DNA of 20,926 nt from Candidatus Moraniibacteriota bacterium (GTDB lineage: Bacteria > Patescibacteriota > Minisyncoccia > CAIUEV01 > JAHKAQ01). How positions within the stretch are numbered: the stretch's first letter is position 1; the number at the start of each line of letters is the position of its first letter. The notes under the pieces are model-generated. The model made no database searches. It was not told the DNA's origin and worked only from the letters and a program-made list of their open reading frames with translations. The translations under genes were made by a program, and so were the position numbers. The stretch spans positions 1-20,926 of the forward strand of contig WJJX01000083.1 in assembly GCA_014729445.1 (NCBI GenBank), given 5' to 3'. Positions 1 through 7,260 of the stretch are shown piece after piece.

Positions 1-133
1 GGGTAAGTTTGTTTAATAATTGGATGTTATCTGGGTAGCAAGCCGGTTTTCACGCGGGGAGCTGATCCGGATTCTCTGGTTTTAGAAAAGCTGAACCTGA
101 TACATATAATTTTTAAAAGATCATTAATAATAA
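1..133. other. Non-coding region upstream of uS10
   Basis: All three plus-strand frames meet a stop within the first ~40 bases, and I see no conserved protein end such as EF-Tu. Positions ~40-95 are visibly richer in G and C than the other spacers in this window, with short self-complementary pieces (for example GGTT at 78-81 facing AACC at 94-97), but I could not draw a convincing tRNA, riboswitch or rho-independent terminator. It may be the 3' remnant or untranslated region of whatever lies upstream, or a structured leader. I see no more than this. Confidence 0.3.
82..110 (+). promoter_or_regulatory. Candidate promoter for uS10
   Basis: A perfect TATAAT lies at 105-110. Seventeen bases upstream the -35 position reads TTAGAA (82-87), a poor match to TTGACA. 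If used, transcription would begin near 117 and leave a leader of only about 17 nt before the uS10 ATG at 134. The -10 box is good and the -35 weak, so this is a candidate only. Confidence 0.35.
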
Positions 134-472
134 ATGGCTAAAAAGAAGAAAGATCAAGCTAAAGAGGAAAAACCTAGAATAAGAATTAAGATCAAAGGAT
201 TTGATCATCGAGTGATTGATCAATCGACCCGGCAAATCATTAATACGGCTGAAAGAAACGGAGCCAAGGTCATCGGACCGGTCCCGCTGCCCAATGTAAT
301 TAATCGATTCACGGTTAATCGATCGACTTTTAAGCACAAGTACGCCAGAGATCAATATGAGATGAGGACTCATAAGAGATTATTGGATATTGAAGATTTT
401 ACTCCTCAAACAGTGGAGGCTCTTGTGGGTCTTGATTTGCCTGCGGGAGTTAACATTGAAGTAAAAATGTAA
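134..472 (+). CDS. rpsJ: Ribosomal protein uS10
   Basis: Small-subunit ribosomal protein S10 of the 30S head; in other bacteria it also partners NusB in antitermination. The 112-residue product has the family core from about residue 14: RIRIKIKGFDH, then the GPVPLP loop (residues 48-53) and the RTHKRL stretch near residue 78. A short charged N-terminal extension (MAKKKKDQAKEEK) precedes the usual first strand. The ATG at 134 has no Shine-Dalgarno sequence; the bases before it are almost all A and T. It is the first gene of the cluster, but unlike in most bacteria it is followed by a 165-bp gap before uL3, so uS10 may be transcribed or controlled partly on its own. Confidence 0.97.
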   Translation: MAKKKKDQAKEEKPRIRIKIKGFDHRVIDQSTRQIINTAERNGAKVIGPVPLPNVINRFTVNRSTFKHKYARDQYEMRTHKRLLDIEDFTPQTVEALVGLDLPAGVNIEVKM

Positions 473-510
473 TTTTATCTGATCGTCTATAATTCAAGTT
501 CTAAATCGGC

Positions 511-539
511 TTGACTTTATTTTATTTTTTTTCTTAAAT
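511..539 (+). promoter_or_regulatory. Candidate promoter in the uS10-uL3 gap
   Basis: TTGACT at 511-516 is followed after 17 bases by TTAAAT at 534-539 (4 of 6 to the -10 consensus); an alternative TATATT lies at 540-545 but with 23-base spacing. The gap (473-637) is the longest within the ribosomal cluster, which makes an internal promoter plausible. The surrounding sequence is so AT-rich that chance matches are common. Confidence 0.35.
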
Positions 540-594
540 TATATTTTGAAATCAAATTAAAGAATGGTTGGTTTTTTCATAAAAATTTAAGCTT

Positions 595-615
595 ATGCCC
601 GCGTCGCGGGGATAG
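595..615 (+). other. GC-rich hairpin and six-codon mini-ORF before uL3
   Basis: CCCGCG (598-603) and CGCGGG (605-610) form a palindrome able to fold into a five-pair GC stem with a three-base loop, in an otherwise AT-rich spacer. The same bases can be read as ATG-CCC-GCG-TCG-CGG-GGA-TAG (595-615), a six-residue leader peptide made of GC-rich codons. It ends 22 bp before the uL3 ATG at 638. Structure and ORF are both directly visible; whether either is functional is not known. Confidence 0.3.
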
Positions 616-637
616 GTTGAAAATATTATTAAATATT

Positions 638-1183
638 ATGTATATAATCGGAACAAAAGCTAATATGACGCAAGTATGGGACAAAAACAACAAGGTTATT
701 GCGGTAACCAAAGTTTTTTGCGAGGAAAATGAAGTAATAGAGGAAAAGAAGCGGGATAAAAGCGGCTATCAATCAGTAGTTTTGACCGATGGAAAAAGGG
801 TGAAAGAATTTCCCTATCTGGAAGATGAAAATTTGAAACAGGGTAAAAAAATCGATGTTACTTTTTTTAAGGAAGGGGATAAGATCAAGGTGACCGGAAA
901 AAGTAAAGGCAAGGGTTTTCAAGGGGTAGTTAAAAGACATGGTTTCAGCGGCGGTCAAAAAACTCATGGCCACAGGCATGATTTGAGAAGATCCGGCTCT
1001 ATCGGTTCGGCGTTTCCTCAACATGTAATGAAGGGCAAGAAAATGGCCGGCCGGATGGGCAATGATCAAACTACCATTAAAAATTTGGAAGTTATTGGAA
1101 TTTCAAAAGAAGAAAAAAGTTTGTTAATAAAAGGAGCGCTGCCGGGATGTGTCGGCAGCATTGTTTTTATTAAGAAAGTTTAG
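638..1183 (+). CDS. rplC: Ribosomal protein uL3
   Basis: Large-subunit protein L3, one of the early 50S assembly initiators, whose central loop reaches towards the peptidyl-transferase centre. The product is 181 residues, a little short for the family (about 205-210). The N-terminus MYIIGTKANMTQVWD matches the family opening (M-x-x-I-L-G-x-K-x-G-M-T-Q), which is why I prefer the ATG at 638 over the in-frame TTG at 617. The central signature KGKGFQGVVKRHGF and the GSIGSAFPQHVMKGKKMAGRMG stretch (about residues 129-149) are intact. The GM of the usual GMTQ is AN-M here. The stop is TAG. The gene is preceded by the hairpin and mini-ORF at 595-615 and lacks a Shine-Dalgarno sequence. Confidence 0.95.
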   Translation: MYIIGTKANMTQVWDKNNKVIAVTKVFCEENEVIEEKKRDKSGYQSVVLTDGKRVKEFPYLEDENLKQGKKIDVTFFKEGDKIKVTGKSKGKGFQGVVKRHGFSGGQKTHGHRHDLRRSGSIGSAFPQHVMKGKKMAGRMGNDQTTIKNLEVIGISKEEKSLLIKGALPGCVGSIVFIKKV

Positions 1184-1203
1184 GGAATTAAACATTTAAA
1201 AAG

Positions 1204-1920
1204 ATGAAAAGTCCAGTTTACAATCTGTCAGCCAAAAAAATCAAAGAGATCAGACTTAAAAAGGAAGTCTTTGGTTTAAAGATTAATCATAATCTGGTTC
1301 ATCAGACCATGGTTGCCTTGGCCGCCAATAAAAGAAGGTCGACCGCGCATACCAAAACCAGAAGAGAGGTTAGGGGCGGAGGAAGGAAACCCTGGCGCCA
1401 AAAGGGAACCGGTAATGCCAGAGCCGGTTCGATTAGATCCCCTTTGTTTAGAGGCGGGGCGGTAACTTTCGGTCCGAGCAAAGAGAAAAATCACCGCAAA
1501 AAGATAAACAAAAAAATGCGGCAAAAAGCGTTTCTATGTTCTCTTTCCAGCAAGTATAAAGACGACGAGTTAAGGATTATTGATAATTATAAACTGGAGA
1601 AACCGAATACCAGAAAACTGGTTGAATTAATCGATAATTTAAAGTTAAAAAACAATTCGATTTTATTTGCGTCCAGGGAAAAGAATGATAATTTGTCTAA
1701 ATCCCTAAATAATATTAACAAGACGACTTATAGAATAACGGCCGATATTTCCAGTTTGGACCTTTTAAACCATAAATATTTTTTCCTGGATCAGGATTCG
1801 ATTAATTATCTGCAGGAAAAATATTTGGGCAGTAAAAAAAAGGATGACAAAAAAACGGTTAAGTCAAAAAAAACCGAGGGAAAAACCGAGAAAAATAAAG
1901 TTAAAAAGCGGGTTAAATAA
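1204..1920 (+). CDS. rplD: Ribosomal protein uL4
   Basis: Large-subunit protein L4; its internal loop lines the exit tunnel, and in E. coli it represses its own operon. The 238-residue product carries the hallmark loop at about residues 40-90: RRSTAHTKTRREVRGGGRKPWRQKGTGNARAGS followed by SPLFRGGAVTFGP. The C-terminal ~35 residues are almost entirely K, E, T and S and exceed the family's usual ~205 residues, so this is a basic tail of the kind seen on several neighbours. It starts 20 bp after uL3. The leader (ATTTAAAAAG just before the ATG) has no Shine-Dalgarno match. I saw no E. coli-type S10 leader in front of the cluster, so L4 autoregulation cannot be inferred. Confidence 0.96.
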   Translation: MKSPVYNLSAKKIKEIRLKKEVFGLKINHNLVHQTMVALAANKRRSTAHTKTRREVRGGGRKPWRQKGTGNARAGSIRSPLFRGGAVTFGPSKEKNHRKKINKKMRQKAFLCSLSSKYKDDELRIIDNYKLEKPNTRKLVELIDNLKLKNNSILFASREKNDNLSKSLNNINKTTYRITADISSLDLLNHKYFFLDQDSINYLQEKYLGSKKKDDKKTVKSKKTEGKTEKNKVKKRVK

Positions 1921-1929
1921 TTTAAAGCT

Positions 1930-2430
1930 ATGAGTGGAATTTTAAATAAATTTGGATTCAAAAAAGAGCAGTCAAAAGATAGCGATAAAGCCGACAAAAA
2001 GGCCGAAGTTAAGGATAGCGCGCAGAAGAAGTCCGAAAAAAGCCCTGTCAAGGCAAAAGCTTCGAAAAAAACAGCCTCAAAAGTCAGCTCTCGATCTAAG
2101 ACTCAGGACAAAACCAAGAAAAAGGCAGCCAAGCCACAGGCTAAAGATAAAAATGCGGAAAAGTTTTACCGCAATATTTTGGCCAAAATAGATACGGAAA
2201 AGGCCGGTCTGCAGGAAAGTCAAGGCAAGTACAGCTTTGTAGTAGCTAAAAATTCCAACAAAAAGGAGGTCGAAAAAGCCATAGAAAGCTATTACCAGGT
2301 CAAGGTGCTTAAAGTCAACCTTATCAATTATAAACCGAAGAAAACCAGATTCGGCTTGACTCAGGGCATGAAAAAAGGCTATAAAAAAGCTATTGTTTCA
2401 CTTAGGGAAGGGGAAGTGATTAAGGATTAA
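1930..2430 (+). CDS. rplW: Ribosomal protein uL23 with long basic N-terminal extension
   Basis: Large-subunit protein L23 at the exit of the nascent-chain tunnel, where it docks trigger factor and SRP. At 166 residues it is far longer than the usual 95-100. The ordinary L23 fold occupies roughly residues 77-166, including SFVVAKNSNKKEVEKAIE and the VKVLKVN and KKTRFG strands that flank the tunnel loop. Residues 1-76 form a low-complexity Lys/Ala/Ser/Asp extension that begins MSGILNKFGFKK. The extension keeps an open frame from an ATG only 9 bp after uL4 with no obvious alternative start, so it appears genuine. TTTAAAGCT stands directly before the start codon, the same nonamer as before uL2. 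Confidence 0.94.
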   Translation: MSGILNKFGFKKEQSKDSDKADKKAEVKDSAQKKSEKSPVKAKASKKTASKVSSRSKTQDKTKKKAAKPQAKDKNAEKFYRNILAKIDTEKAGLQESQGKYSFVVAKNSNKKEVEKAIESYYQVKVLKVNLINYKPKKTRFGLTQGMKKGYKKAIVSLREGEVIKD

Positions 2431-2459
2431 ATAGATAAAACCGATAATTTAAAGCTATT

Positions 2460-3293
2460 ATGTTGAGAATAAAGAAGATCAAAAACAGAGGAAAGCGCAC
2501 GATGAGTTATGTTAGGGATGAAAATGTGGATAGAAAGGCCAAACCTTGCAAGGCTTTGACTTCGGTATTAAAGAAGAGGAGCGGAAGGATGAGGACCGGC
2601 AAAATTTCGGTAAGACATCGGGGCGGAGGAACCAGGAGGAGGTACAGACAGATTGACTTTAGGCAAGCTGCCGATAAAGTAACGGTGGAGCGGGTGGAGA
2701 AAGACCCCAATAGAAGTTGTTTTATTGCCTTGGTCAAAGACAAGAATAATCAAAAATATTACTATCTTGCTTGTAACAAACTGAAAAAAGGCGATGTTAT
2801 CTATACAAGAGAAAAAGCTGAGAATAACAAGGGCAATCGTTCTAAATTAAAAAATATTCAAGCCGGATCGATTATCTGTAATGTCGAACTTTATCCTGAC
2901 AATGGCGGTAAAATTGCCAGATCTGCCGGATCTTCTGTAAAGTTAATGGGAATTGAAAACGGAATGGCTCAACTGAAGATGCCCTCGGGTGAAATAAGAC
3001 TGGTTAAAGATGAATGTTATGCTACAATTGGACAAATGTCTAATCCCGAGAACAGCGCTGTAAGAATTGGGAAAGCCGGAAGGACAAGAAATATGGGTAA
3101 AAGGCCTCAGGTTAGAGGCAAGACGATGAATGCCAAAGACCATCCGCACGGAGGCGGAGAGGGATTGCAATCCATCGGTATGCCTTATCCCAAGACCAAA
3201 TGGGGTAAACATGCCCTGGGAGTTAGAACCAGACCCAAGAAAAAGGCAAGCAATAAGCATATAATCAGGAGGCGAAGCAAAAAAAGGAAATAG
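2460..3293 (+). CDS. rplB: Ribosomal protein uL2
   Basis: Large-subunit protein L2, required for subunit association and peptidyl-transferase activity. The 277-residue length is normal. The RNA-binding core RHRGGGTRRRYRQIDF lies at about residues 52-67. The catalytic-site loop DHPHGGGEG is intact with histidines at residues 228 and 230, and the C-terminus ends in the expected basic tail (RTRPKKKASNKHIIRRR). The N-terminus diverges from the usual KPTSPGRR opening but follows its spacing. The ATG is preceded by TTTAAAGCT at 2448-2456. The stop is TAG, followed by a 37-bp AT-rich spacer to uS19. Confidence 0.97.
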   Translation: MLRIKKIKNRGKRTMSYVRDENVDRKAKPCKALTSVLKKRSGRMRTGKISVRHRGGGTRRRYRQIDFRQAADKVTVERVEKDPNRSCFIALVKDKNNQKYYYLACNKLKKGDVIYTREKAENNKGNRSKLKNIQAGSIICNVELYPDNGGKIARSAGSSVKLMGIENGMAQLKMPSGEIRLVKDECYATIGQMSNPENSAVRIGKAGRTRNMGKRPQVRGKTMNAKDHPHGGGEGLQSIGMPYPKTKWGKHALGVRTRPKKKASNKHIIRRRSKKRK

Positions 3294-3330
3294 CTGATTT
3301 TTTAAATTAGTAATAATAATTTTTATCAAT

Positions 3331-3618
3331 ATGGCGAGAAGTTTAAAGAAAGGCCCCAATATCAATGAAAGATTATTGGAAAAATTGAAGAAAGTCGATC
3401 CAAAATCGAAAGAGGCTATTAAAACTTGGGCCAGAGATTGCACGATTGTTCCCGAAATGATAGGCTATAAATTTGCGGTGCATAACGGTCAGAAATTCGA
3501 GGAAGTTTCAGTCAAGGAAGAGATGGTGGGGCATAAGTTGGGGGAATTTTCCATTAGTCGAAAGTTCAACAAGCATGGAGGAAAAATCCAAAAAGATATC
3601 GATCAAAGCGCAGGCTAA
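3331..3618 (+). CDS. rpsS: Ribosomal protein uS19
   Basis: Small-subunit protein S19 of the 30S head, near the A-site finger contact. It is 95 residues, normal length. The signatures are the N-terminal MARSLKKGP, the central WARDCTIVPEMIGYKFAVHNGQ (about residues 33-54), and GHKLGEFSISRKFNKHGG near the C-terminus, equivalent to the family G-H-K-L-G-E-F-x-x-T-R motif with S in place of T. It lies between uL2 and uL22 in canonical order, 25 bp before uL22. Confidence 0.97.
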   Translation: MARSLKKGPNINERLLEKLKKVDPKSKEAIKTWARDCTIVPEMIGYKFAVHNGQKFEEVSVKEEMVGHKLGEFSISRKFNKHGGKIQKDIDQSAG

Positions 3619-3643
3619 TCATTAATTTTTTAGTAAATCGACA

Positions 3644-4192
3644 ATGCAAGTAAGAGCTAGGTTGAAAAATTTTAGAATGTCATATAAGAAGGCGCGTATG
3701 TACACAGGTCTGATTAAAGGCAAATCGACCCAGGACGCCAAAAACGAGTTGAAATACATCAACAGCAAGCTTTCACTCCCTTTGATCAAATTAATCGATT
3801 CTTCGGTGGCCAACGGAGTTAATAATTTCGGTTTAAGTAAAAAAAACTTATATGTAGAGGAAATCAAGGTAGACGAGGGACGGGTAATGAAAAGATGGAG
3901 ACCGAGAGCGCAGGGCAGAGCTTATCCCATTTTAAAAAGAAGTTGTCATATCGAGATAATTTTAAATGAAATCGAGGAAGGCAAGGATAGAATAAAGATC
4001 GAACAAAAGGAAGCACAGACCGTTTCCTATAAGGAATTAAAAAAAGCAATGGAAGAAGCGGATAGGATGGTGAAGAATAAAAATAAAGGTAAAGACAGTG
4101 GCAAAAAGGCGCAAGACAGTAAAAGCAAGGGAAAAGGGAAAATATCTAATAAAAAAGTTATGTCCAGGTTTTTTAGGAGAAAAAGCATTTAA
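3644..4192 (+). CDS. rplV: Ribosomal protein uL22 with C-terminal basic extension
   Basis: Large-subunit protein L22, whose beta hairpin lines the exit tunnel and contributes to macrolide binding. The family domain covers residues 1 to ~118: RMSYKKARMYTGLIKGKS, the central helix with SSVANGVNNFGL, and the hairpin RVMKRWRPRAQGRAYPILKRSCHIEIIL. Residues ~119-182 are a hydrophilic, lysine-rich extension with no recognised domain, bringing the protein to 182 residues compared with ~110 for the usual family member. The ATG at 3644 gives the expected N-terminus. There is no Shine-Dalgarno sequence. Confidence 0.95.
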   Translation: MQVRARLKNFRMSYKKARMYTGLIKGKSTQDAKNELKYINSKLSLPLIKLIDSSVANGVNNFGLSKKNLYVEEIKVDEGRVMKRWRPRAQGRAYPILKRSCHIEIILNEIEEGKDRIKIEQKEAQTVSYKELKKAMEEADRMVKNKNKGKDSGKKAQDSKSKGKGKISNKKVMSRFFRRKSI

Positions 4193-4206
4193 TTTTATAA
4201 TAAGCT

Positions 4207-4908
4207 ATGGGAAAAAAGATCAATCCAATCAGTTTTAGGTTAAACATCAACAAGAACTGGAAGTCGAAATGGTTTAACACCAAATCGGATTATGTTCATT
4301 TTTTGGAGGAAGACTTAAAGATAAGGGAGCTTATTTTTGAAAAATTAAAAGGCGCCGCCATAAAGGACGTTACCATAGAGAGAGGGGAAGGAGTTATGAG
4401 GGTAAAGATATTTACCGGAAGGCCGGGGATTATAATCGGGCGAGGCGGTTCGGGCATCGAAGATTTAAGAAAAACAATTTTAAAACTTTTAATGTCTTTA
4501 AGATCAAAGCGGATTAAAAACGGGGTTACCAATAAAAAGATAGCCAAGACGACCGTTGAAATTGATGTTGAGGATGTTAAAAATTTTGAAGAAAACGCGG
4601 TTTTAGTCGCAAGGAGTGTGGCCGATCAGATCGAGAAAAGGGTTTCCTTTAGAAGAGCGCTCAAATCCACTTTGGATTCCGTTATGAAGCAGAAAAATGT
4701 TAAGGGAGCCAAGATAATGATTGCCGGGCGGTTGAATGGAGCCGAAATGTCTCGAACAGAATGGGTGATTAAAGGGGGAATTCCCCTGCACACTTTACGT
4801 TCCAATATTGATTACGGCAAGTGCGAGGCCTATACCACCTACGGAGTAATTGGAGTCAAGGTGTGGATCTATAAAGGCGAGGTTTTTCAAAAAAAGCAAG
4901 TTCGATAA
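4207..4908 (+). CDS. rpsC: Ribosomal protein uS3
   Basis: Small-subunit protein S3 at the mRNA entry channel. At 233 residues it is of normal length. It opens with GKKINPISFRLN, close to the family's GQKVNPxGxRLG. The KH domain is visible at about residues 60-95, with GRPGIIIGRGGSGIEDLRK carrying a GxxG loop of the form GRGG. The C-terminal domain has MIAGRLNGAEMSRTEW (about residues 170-185), the IPLHTLRSNIDYG stretch and GVIGVKVWIYKGE. It starts 14 bp after uL22 with AATAAGCT before the ATG. Confidence 0.97.
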   Translation: MGKKINPISFRLNINKNWKSKWFNTKSDYVHFLEEDLKIRELIFEKLKGAAIKDVTIERGEGVMRVKIFTGRPGIIIGRGGSGIEDLRKTILKLLMSLRSKRIKNGVTNKKIAKTTVEIDVEDVKNFEENAVLVARSVADQIEKRVSFRRALKSTLDSVMKQKNVKGAKIMIAGRLNGAEMSRTEWVIKGGIPLHTLRSNIDYGKCEAYTTYGVIGVKVWIYKGEVFQKKQVR

Positions 4909-4925
4909 TAGAATAAATTATTAAA

Positions 4926-5330
4926 ATGTTATTGCCTAAGAAAGTCAAGCATAGAAAACAACATAGAAGAAAGTTTCGAAAGCTCACAAAGAGAGGTGAT
5001 ATTATTAAATTCGGATCATTCGGCCTGAAAGTATTGGATTCGACTTGGATTTCTTCGCGCCAGCTGGAGGCAGCCAGAAGAGCGATGACCAGATTTGTCC
5101 AGAGACAGGGAAAAGTTTGGATAAGAGTATTCCCTGATTCACCGGTCACTCAAAAAGGCGCCGAAACTCCTATGGGAAAAGGAAAGGGAAGCGTTGAATA
5201 TTTTGTGGCTTCAGTTAATCCGGGGCGAATTATTTTTGAGTTGGACGGAGTGAGCGAGGAAATCGCAAAAACCGCTTTAAAAAGAGCGGGCGACAAATTG
5301 TCGGCCAGAACAAAGATAGTCCAGCGCTAA
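4926..5330 (+). CDS. rplP: Ribosomal protein uL16
   Basis: Large-subunit protein L16, which helps position A-site tRNA. The 134-residue product opens with MLLPKKVKHRKQHR (family: MLxPKRxKyRKxxRG). It contains ISSRQLEAARRAMTRFVQR at about residues 40-58, KVWIRVFPDSPVTQK (the region that holds the hydroxylated arginine in E. coli) and PMGKGKGSVEYFVA. All signature regions are present and in order. It follows uS3 by 17 bp. Confidence 0.97.
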   Translation: MLLPKKVKHRKQHRRKFRKLTKRGDIIKFGSFGLKVLDSTWISSRQLEAARRAMTRFVQRQGKVWIRVFPDSPVTQKGAETPMGKGKGSVEYFVASVNPGRIIFELDGVSEEIAKTALKRAGDKLSARTKIVQR

Positions 5331-5377
5331 ATGATTCGATGATTATAAGCAATAGAAGTTATTAATAAATTTTTCAA

Positions 5378-5590
5378 ATGGAGATTAAGGAATTAAGAAA
5401 AATGAATTTGAACGGATTAAGGGAAATGGTTGAAATTGAAAAAGCAAAGATTGTGGAATTAAGAATGGCAATAGCGCATAAGCATACCGGAAAAGTCCGG
5501 GATTTAAGAAAGGCCAAAAAAAATTTGGCCCGGATTTTAACTTTAATTAGTGAAAAAGAAAACAATGGCCCCAAAGAAGACAACAAGTAA
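5378..5590 (+). CDS. rpmC: Ribosomal protein uL29
   Basis: Large-subunit protein L29, a two-helix protein near the tunnel exit beside uL23. The 70-residue product shows the usual pattern: MEIKELRKMNLNGLREMV for helix one, then IVELRMAIAHKHTGKVRDLRKAKKNLARILTLI for helix two (family: LRFQxATGQLENPxRIRxVRKxIARIxTxL). The last residues are hydrophilic and overlap the start of uS17 by 26 bp. It is preceded by a 47-bp AT-rich spacer after uL16. Confidence 0.93.
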   Translation: MEIKELRKMNLNGLREMVEIEKAKIVELRMAIAHKHTGKVRDLRKAKKNLARILTLISEKENNGPKEDNK

Positions 5591-5924
5591 AAAAACTGCC
5601 AAGGTTAAAGCGGTTTCCACTAAAAAAAGAGCTCTTTCAAAGAAAGCCGGTTTAAAGTTTAAGAAATTAAAAATGGCTGAAAATAAGAGCAAAAAAAAGA
5701 TAGTTAAGGAGTTTGTCGGTACAGTGGTAGCGGATAATCTGGATAAAACAATAACCGTAAGGGTAGCTAGCGTTAAAATTCATCCTTTATACAATAAAAG
5801 GTATAAAAGAGATAAAAATTATAAAGTCCACGATCCCCAGAATAAGTTTAAAATAGAAGACGAGGTGAAATTTATTCCATCCAGGCCGTTTAGCAAAGAT
5901 AAGAAGTGGCAGGTAATTTATTAA
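5565..5924 (+). CDS. rpsQ: Ribosomal protein uS17 with N-terminal basic extension
   Basis: Small-subunit protein S17, a primary 16S rRNA binder. The OB-fold core starts near residue 48 with VKEFVGTVVADNLDKTITVRV, followed by HPLYNKRYKRDKNYKVHDP and the closing RPFSKDKKWQVI. From the ATG at 5565 it is 119 residues, about 35 longer than usual, with a Lys/Ala/Ser extension (residues 1-36). That start overlaps uL29 by 26 bp. A second ATG at 5673 (MAENKSKKK) would give an ordinary ~83-residue S17, and TTTAAAG (5651-5657) stands before it, as before several genes here. A GTG at 5550 is a third option. I favour 5565 because the intervening codons look like the other basic extensions, but the start is not settled. 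Confidence 0.9.
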   Translation: MAPKKTTSKKTAKVKAVSTKKRALSKKAGLKFKKLKMAENKSKKKIVKEFVGTVVADNLDKTITVRVASVKIHPLYNKRYKRDKNYKVHDPQNKFKIEDEVKFIPSRPFSKDKKWQVIY

Positions 5925-5961
5925 TTTTTAAGAATAATTTTGATTTAGTTAATTTAAAGAC

Positions 5962-6327
5962 ATGATTCAAGCAGAGACAAAATTGAAGTTGGCGGATAAT
6001 AGTGGAGCTAAAATGATTAAATGCTTCAAGGTGCTGGGCGGCAGCAGGAGAAGATATGCCAAATTGGGCGATGTCATTGTCGCTTCAGTTAAAGAAGCGG
6101 ATCCCAGGGGCATGGTCAAGAAGAAAGAAATCGTAAAGGCGGTGATTGTGAGGCAAAAGCAGGCCTATCGGAGAGCTGATGGAACTTATATTAGATTTGA
6201 CGATAACGCGGCTGTGATTCTGGAGGCTAATGAAATGAAAGCCACCCGGATTTTAGGTCCGATTGCCAGAGAAGTTAGAGAAAGAGGCTATAAAAAAATC
6301 ATATCTTTGGCCCCGGAAGTGATTTAA
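5962..6327 (+). CDS. rplN: Ribosomal protein uL14
   Basis: Large-subunit protein L14 at the subunit interface, contacting uL19 and 16S rRNA. The length of 121 residues is typical. MIQAETKLKLADNSGAKMIKCFKVLGGSRRRYAKLGDVIVASVKEA is a near-textbook start, followed by KKEIVKAVIVRQKQAYRRADGTYIRFDDNAAVIL and the C-terminal RILGPIAREVRERGYKKIISLAPEVI. TTTAAAGAC abuts the ATG. It lies between uS17 and uL24 in canonical order. Confidence 0.98.
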   Translation: MIQAETKLKLADNSGAKMIKCFKVLGGSRRRYAKLGDVIVASVKEADPRGMVKKKEIVKAVIVRQKQAYRRADGTYIRFDDNAAVILEANEMKATRILGPIAREVRERGYKKIISLAPEVI

Positions 6328-6356
6328 GTTTTTTAAAGATTAATGTAATAATTTTT

Positions 6357-6665
6357 ATGAAGATAAAGAAGGGAGATCAAGTCATCATTATAAGCGGTAA
6401 GGACAAGGGATTTAAAGGCGAAGTGATTCAAATTATGCCAAAGAAAGGCAGGTTGATAGTTGACGGAGCCAATTTGATTAAGAAACATATTAAGAATCCC
6501 AATAAGAAGGAAAAGGGCCAGAGAATTGAAATGCCGGCGGCTATAGACGCTTCCAACGTCCAATTATATTGCGGCAAGTGCAAGAAAGGCGTCCAGACAG
6601 GAGCTAAGACAACCAAAGAAGGTTCTAAAAAAAGAATTTGTAAAAAATGCAACAATGAAATTTAA
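6357..6665 (+). CDS. rplX: Ribosomal protein uL24, zinc-ribbon form
   Basis: Large-subunit protein L24, an assembly initiator next to the tunnel exit. The 102-residue product starts with the KOW motif (KKGDQVIIISGKDKGFKGEVIQI) and has VDGANLIKKHIKN for the following strand and loop. Cysteines at residues 72, 75, 95 and 98 form a CxxC...CxxC zinc-ribbon pair, a known variant of bacterial L24. Its last 11 bases overlap the start of uL5, so the two are probably translationally coupled. Confidence 0.96.
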   Translation: MKIKKGDQVIIISGKDKGFKGEVIQIMPKKGRLIVDGANLIKKHIKNPNKKEKGQRIEMPAAIDASNVQLYCGKCKKGVQTGAKTTKEGSKKRICKKCNNEI

Positions 6666-7260
6666 TCAAGCAAACGACAAGTCAAAAATCAGAAAGCCGA
6701 CCTATGAGAATAATCTTAAGGCCAAATACCTTAAAGAGATTGTTCCTTATTTTGTAAAAAAATATAAGTTAAAAAGTCGGATGGCCGCCCCCAAACTGCA
6801 ACGCATAATTATAAATTCGGGAATCGGAAAATATAAGGATGACAAAGAAATGCCAAAAAAGATTCTGGATGATATTTCTCGAATCAGCGGTCAAAAAGCC
6901 GTTTTTACCAAATCAAAAAAGGCTGTATCCGGATTTAAAATTAAAGAGGGTCAGATTGTGGGCGTTAGAGTTACTCTAAGAGGAAGAAGAATGTACGACT
7001 TTTTGGAAAGACTGATTGTTTCAACCCTGCCCAGAGTAAAAGATTTCAGGGGAATTCCTCGAAGCAATTTTGGCGCCAGAGGGAATTTAAATATAGGGAT
7101 TAAGGAACAATTGGCTTTTCCGGAAATTGATAGTGAAAACACCGATTATATTTTCAGTTTACAAATTAATATTGTCAATTCATGTCAGAATCGGCAAAAA
7201 GGCATTGAACTTATGCAGGGTTTTGGATTCCCTGTTCAAAATGAGGAGCTTAACAAATAG
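6655..7260 (+). CDS. rplE: Ribosomal protein uL5
   Basis: Large-subunit protein L5, which binds 5S rRNA and P-site tRNA. At 201 residues it is about 20 longer than usual, with the excess at the N-terminus (MKFNQANDKSKIRKPTYENN) before the family opening LKAKYLKEIVPYFVKKY. The core shows PKLQRIIINSGIGK, then SKKAVSGFKIKEGQIVGVRVTLRG, LPRVKDFRGIP and GNLNIGIKEQLAFPEI. The ATG at 6655 sits inside the end of uL24. The stop is TAG at 7258-7260, immediately followed by the inverted repeat at 7261-7297. Confidence 0.96.
   Translation: MKFNQANDKSKIRKPTYENNLKAKYLKEIVPYFVKKYKLKSRMAAPKLQRIIINSGIGKYKDDKEMPKKILDDISRISGQKAVFTKSKKAVSGFKIKEGQIVGVRVTLRGRRMYDFLERLIVSTLPRVKDFRGIPRSNFGARGNLNIGIKEQLAFPEIDSENTDYIFSLQINIVNSCQNRQKGIELMQGFGFPVQNEELNK

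Noticed and set aside
1..133. tRNA or riboswitch upstream of uS10
   Set aside because: No T-loop GTTCRA-type motif, no cloverleaf and no known aptamer core could be traced on either strand.
617..637. TTG start of uL3 at 617, adding MKILLNI
   Set aside because: The family N-terminus fits the ATG at 638 exactly, and a TTG start without a Shine-Dalgarno sequence is less likely.
643..648. Perfect TATAAT just inside uL3
   Set aside because: It lies after the chosen uL3 start codon and has no -35 match at 16-18 bases upstream; the codons are normal coding sequence.
2943..3443. Long antisense open frame across uL2 and uS19
   Set aside because: It is a shadow of strongly conserved ribosomal genes, with no recognisable domain.
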